Positions 62,707 through 64,000 of a DNA stretch of 64,000 nucleotides are shown in pieces. The position numbers and the translations under genes were made by a program. The stretch's first letter is position 1, and every line of letters starts with the position of its first letter. Source of the DNA: Parietaria judaica (Eukaryota; Streptophyta; Magnoliopsida; Rosales; Urticaceae). Under the pieces are notes generated by a model that searched no databases, was not told the origin of the DNA, and worked only from the letters and a program-made list of their open reading frames with translations. The DNA is taken from positions 1,110,001 to 1,174,000 of the forward strand of contig OX940864.1 of assembly GCA_954871525.1 (NCBI GenBank), read 5' to 3'.

Positions 62707-63537
62707 TCAACCTCTTAAGAGGAATTCTGCGAACTCGTTCAAGTGCTTGTTTTGAATCTCCACGATACCGAAAATGCCCTTCATACTCTTCGCCTTCTCC
62801 CTGATTGGCTCTCCTTCCAAGTCAACCATCACCCGCCGCATTGACCCCGCCACCGCGTCGCTTGTAAACGACCCCGTTTTATCGTCTCGCGGAATCTCCA
62901 ACCCGATTCCCCGACTACCCATTAGACGTGCAACCAACCCGAGATCCGAACTGCCTCCCGGAAACAATATCAAGGCCAGGCCCAACCCTAGCGCCTCGAT
63001 GACAGAGCTCCAACCGCAATGGGTCAAGAACCCGCCCACCGACGGGTGGGCCAGCACCCCCAGCTGGGGCACCCACCCCCTCCACACCAATCCTCGGCCC
63101 GAAACTTGGGTTTCGAACCCGGGCGGGATTATATCCTCCCCGATCACGCCTTCGACTAGGGCTCGGTCGTTGACCACCCAGATAAAGGGCAAATCGGACT
63201 TCTCAATCCCGCGAGCTAACTCGTGCATCAAATCTTGACTCAGACTCACCTCGGTCCCAAACGCGATGTACACGACCGAGTTCTCGTCTCTTCCGTCGAG
63301 CCAGCTGATCAAGCCCGCCCACTTGTCATCGCGGAGCTGAGCGACGGAGGATTCCAACGAAGGCGGTAACAGCCCGATCGGAAGAACCGGCTTCTCGTAG
63401 AGCGTTCCGAGCATACTTAGTGAGTCGGACTCGAACTCGAGACACGTCCTTACGATCACTGCGTCGCAATCTCGAATCACCTCTGCCGTACGCTGAAAAT
63501 CGGAGACCTCTGAGTCCATGCCCTCCCAGTGGCTCAC
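62707..63537 (-). CDS. UDP-glycosyltransferase, C-terminal part (UGT91-like), 5' part missing from the window
   Basis: Family 1 UGTs transfer sugar from UDP-sugars to small molecules such as flavonoids and terpenoids. This exon encodes the last 276 residues. It starts at a good acceptor ('atccaacag' before 63537). LEFESDSLSMLGTLYEKPVL and PIGLLPPS are UGT91-type. The C-terminal domain has the PSPG box, from WRGWVPQLGVLAHPSVGGF through LTHCGWSSVIEAL to LILFPGGSSDLGLVARL. Two normally strong PSPG positions differ: HCGWNS is HCGWSS, and the final DQ is DL. The acceptor domain (~190 residues) is not in the 460 bases to the right edge. It lies beyond the window behind an intron, or is lost. UGT91 genes usually lack an intron here, so an insertion-created intron or a truncated gene are both possible. 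Confidence 0.8.
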   Translation of the reverse strand: MSHWEGMDSEVSDFQRTAEVIRDCDAVIVRTCLEFESDSLSMLGTLYEKPVLPIGLLPPSLESSVAQLRDDKWAGLISWLDGRDENSVVYIAFGTEVSLSQDLMHELARGIEKSDLPFIWVVNDRALVEGVIGEDIIPPGFETQVSGRGLVWRGWVPQLGVLAHPSVGGFLTHCGWSSVIEALGLGLALILFPGGSSDLGLVARLMGSRGIGLEIPRDDKTGSFTSDAVAGSMRRVMVDLEGEPIREKAKSMKGIFGIVEIQNKHLNEFAEFLLRG

Positions 63538-63734
63538 CTGTTGGATTAACTTTAGTATTAAACACATCATCGTGACTAACGTTTTTGATAAATTTATAAT
63601 TTCGATTATATATTAAATTTACGTGATCGTATATTATTAAATTATCAAAGATGAGATGAATTTTGAGGAGCTGAACAGTGAATTACCAAATCATATTACT
63701 TGGCTACGTCTGCCGGCGACCGGCACCCACGGCC
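63538..63734. other. Intron or truncation-flank of the glycosyltransferase
   Basis: AT-rich with no UGT coding sequence. Confidence 0.5.
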
Positions 63735-64000
63735 AGCCTGGGCATAGGCCGAGTAGGCTCGTGCCTAAGACCCCGCACAAAATGGTAAAAAAAAAATATA
63801 TATATATATAGGGGCCCGGAGAATTATATAAATAAATTGTAGTAATCAATTTTCAAAGGACTCATTTGGAGCAATGGAAATGTATTGGAATATAATATAA
63901 TCAGCTTTCCCTACTAAGTTATATAACTTTTTCTCTAATGGAAATTAGGTTAATAATTGATCAATGAACAGAAATTACATCTTAATTCTAAATATTTTTA
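63735..64000. mobile_element. Possible hAT element, cut by the window edge
   Basis: The sequence 'ggccagcctgggcatagg', then 'cgtgcctaagaccccgcac' and later GGGGCCCGGAG, resembles the left end of the 755-bp hAT element at 32217 ('ggccctgggtat', then 'ggcctagggcccccgac') in order and spacing. Only one end is visible, so no target duplication can be checked. Confidence 0.4.

Overview
The window is nuclear DNA of a flowering plant, almost certainly a eudicot. Genes are AT-rich and split by GT-AG introns, and the intergenic space is full of plant transposons. The protein families (group A MAPKK, clade A PP2C, NDR kinase, U-box/UspA receptor-like cytoplasmic kinase, PSPG-box glycosyltransferase) are land-plant sets. 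I see no prokaryotic operons, no rRNA and no tRNA genes. Exons were placed by eye from splice signals and checked for reading-frame continuity; boundaries may be off by a base or two.

Layout. 1-3.9 kb: intergenic, with one hAT-type MITE. 3.9-6.7 kb (+): an MKK2/MKK1-like MAP kinase kinase (8 exons, 358 aa). 8.1-9.9 kb (-): an ABI1/ABI2-like PP2C (4 exons, 439 aa) with two ABRE/G-box elements upstream. 13-14.6 kb: a SINE and a second hAT MITE. 15.4-22.7 kb (-): a 14-exon, 1039-aa plant-specific protein of unknown function. 26.8-31.3 kb (-): an NDR-type AGC kinase (13 exons, 514 aa) with a GC-AG intron. 32.2-33.0 kb: a 755-bp hAT element. 33.9-34.9 kb: a 981-bp Mutator-like element that is one continuous inverted repeat. 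35.1-36.5 kb (-): an intronless domesticated PIF/Harbinger transposase-like gene. 38-42.5 kb: Helitron ends. 43.2-52.7 kb: a young, complete LTR element (9442 bp, minus orientation) with no visible gag-pol. It carries an F-box ORF in sense, an antisense multi-exon gene and tandem-repeat arrays. 54-55.5 kb (+): a chloroplast-targeted glyoxalase/VOC protein. 55.9-56.5 kb: a third hAT MITE. 56.7-61.7 kb (-): a U-box protein kinase (9 exons, 721 aa). 62.7-63.5 kb (-): the 3' part of a UGT91-like glycosyltransferase.

How the genes relate. The host genes are signalling genes: a MAPKK, the PP2C that acts as ABA co-receptor, an NDR kinase and a U-box kinase. From memory, Arabidopsis relatives of these genes lie next to one another at several separate loci: MKK1-ABI1; a Harbinger-like gene, the unknown gene and MKK2; the unknown gene, an NDR kinase and PUB34; and a U-box kinase, glyoxalase and ABI2. 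The window therefore looks like an unfractionated version of a block that genome duplication and gene loss split up in Arabidopsis.

The most unusual object is the LTR element at 43.2-52.7 kb. It combines a captured SKIP14-like F-box ORF, an antisense gene with duplicated exons and one in-frame TAG, and three families of tandem repeats.
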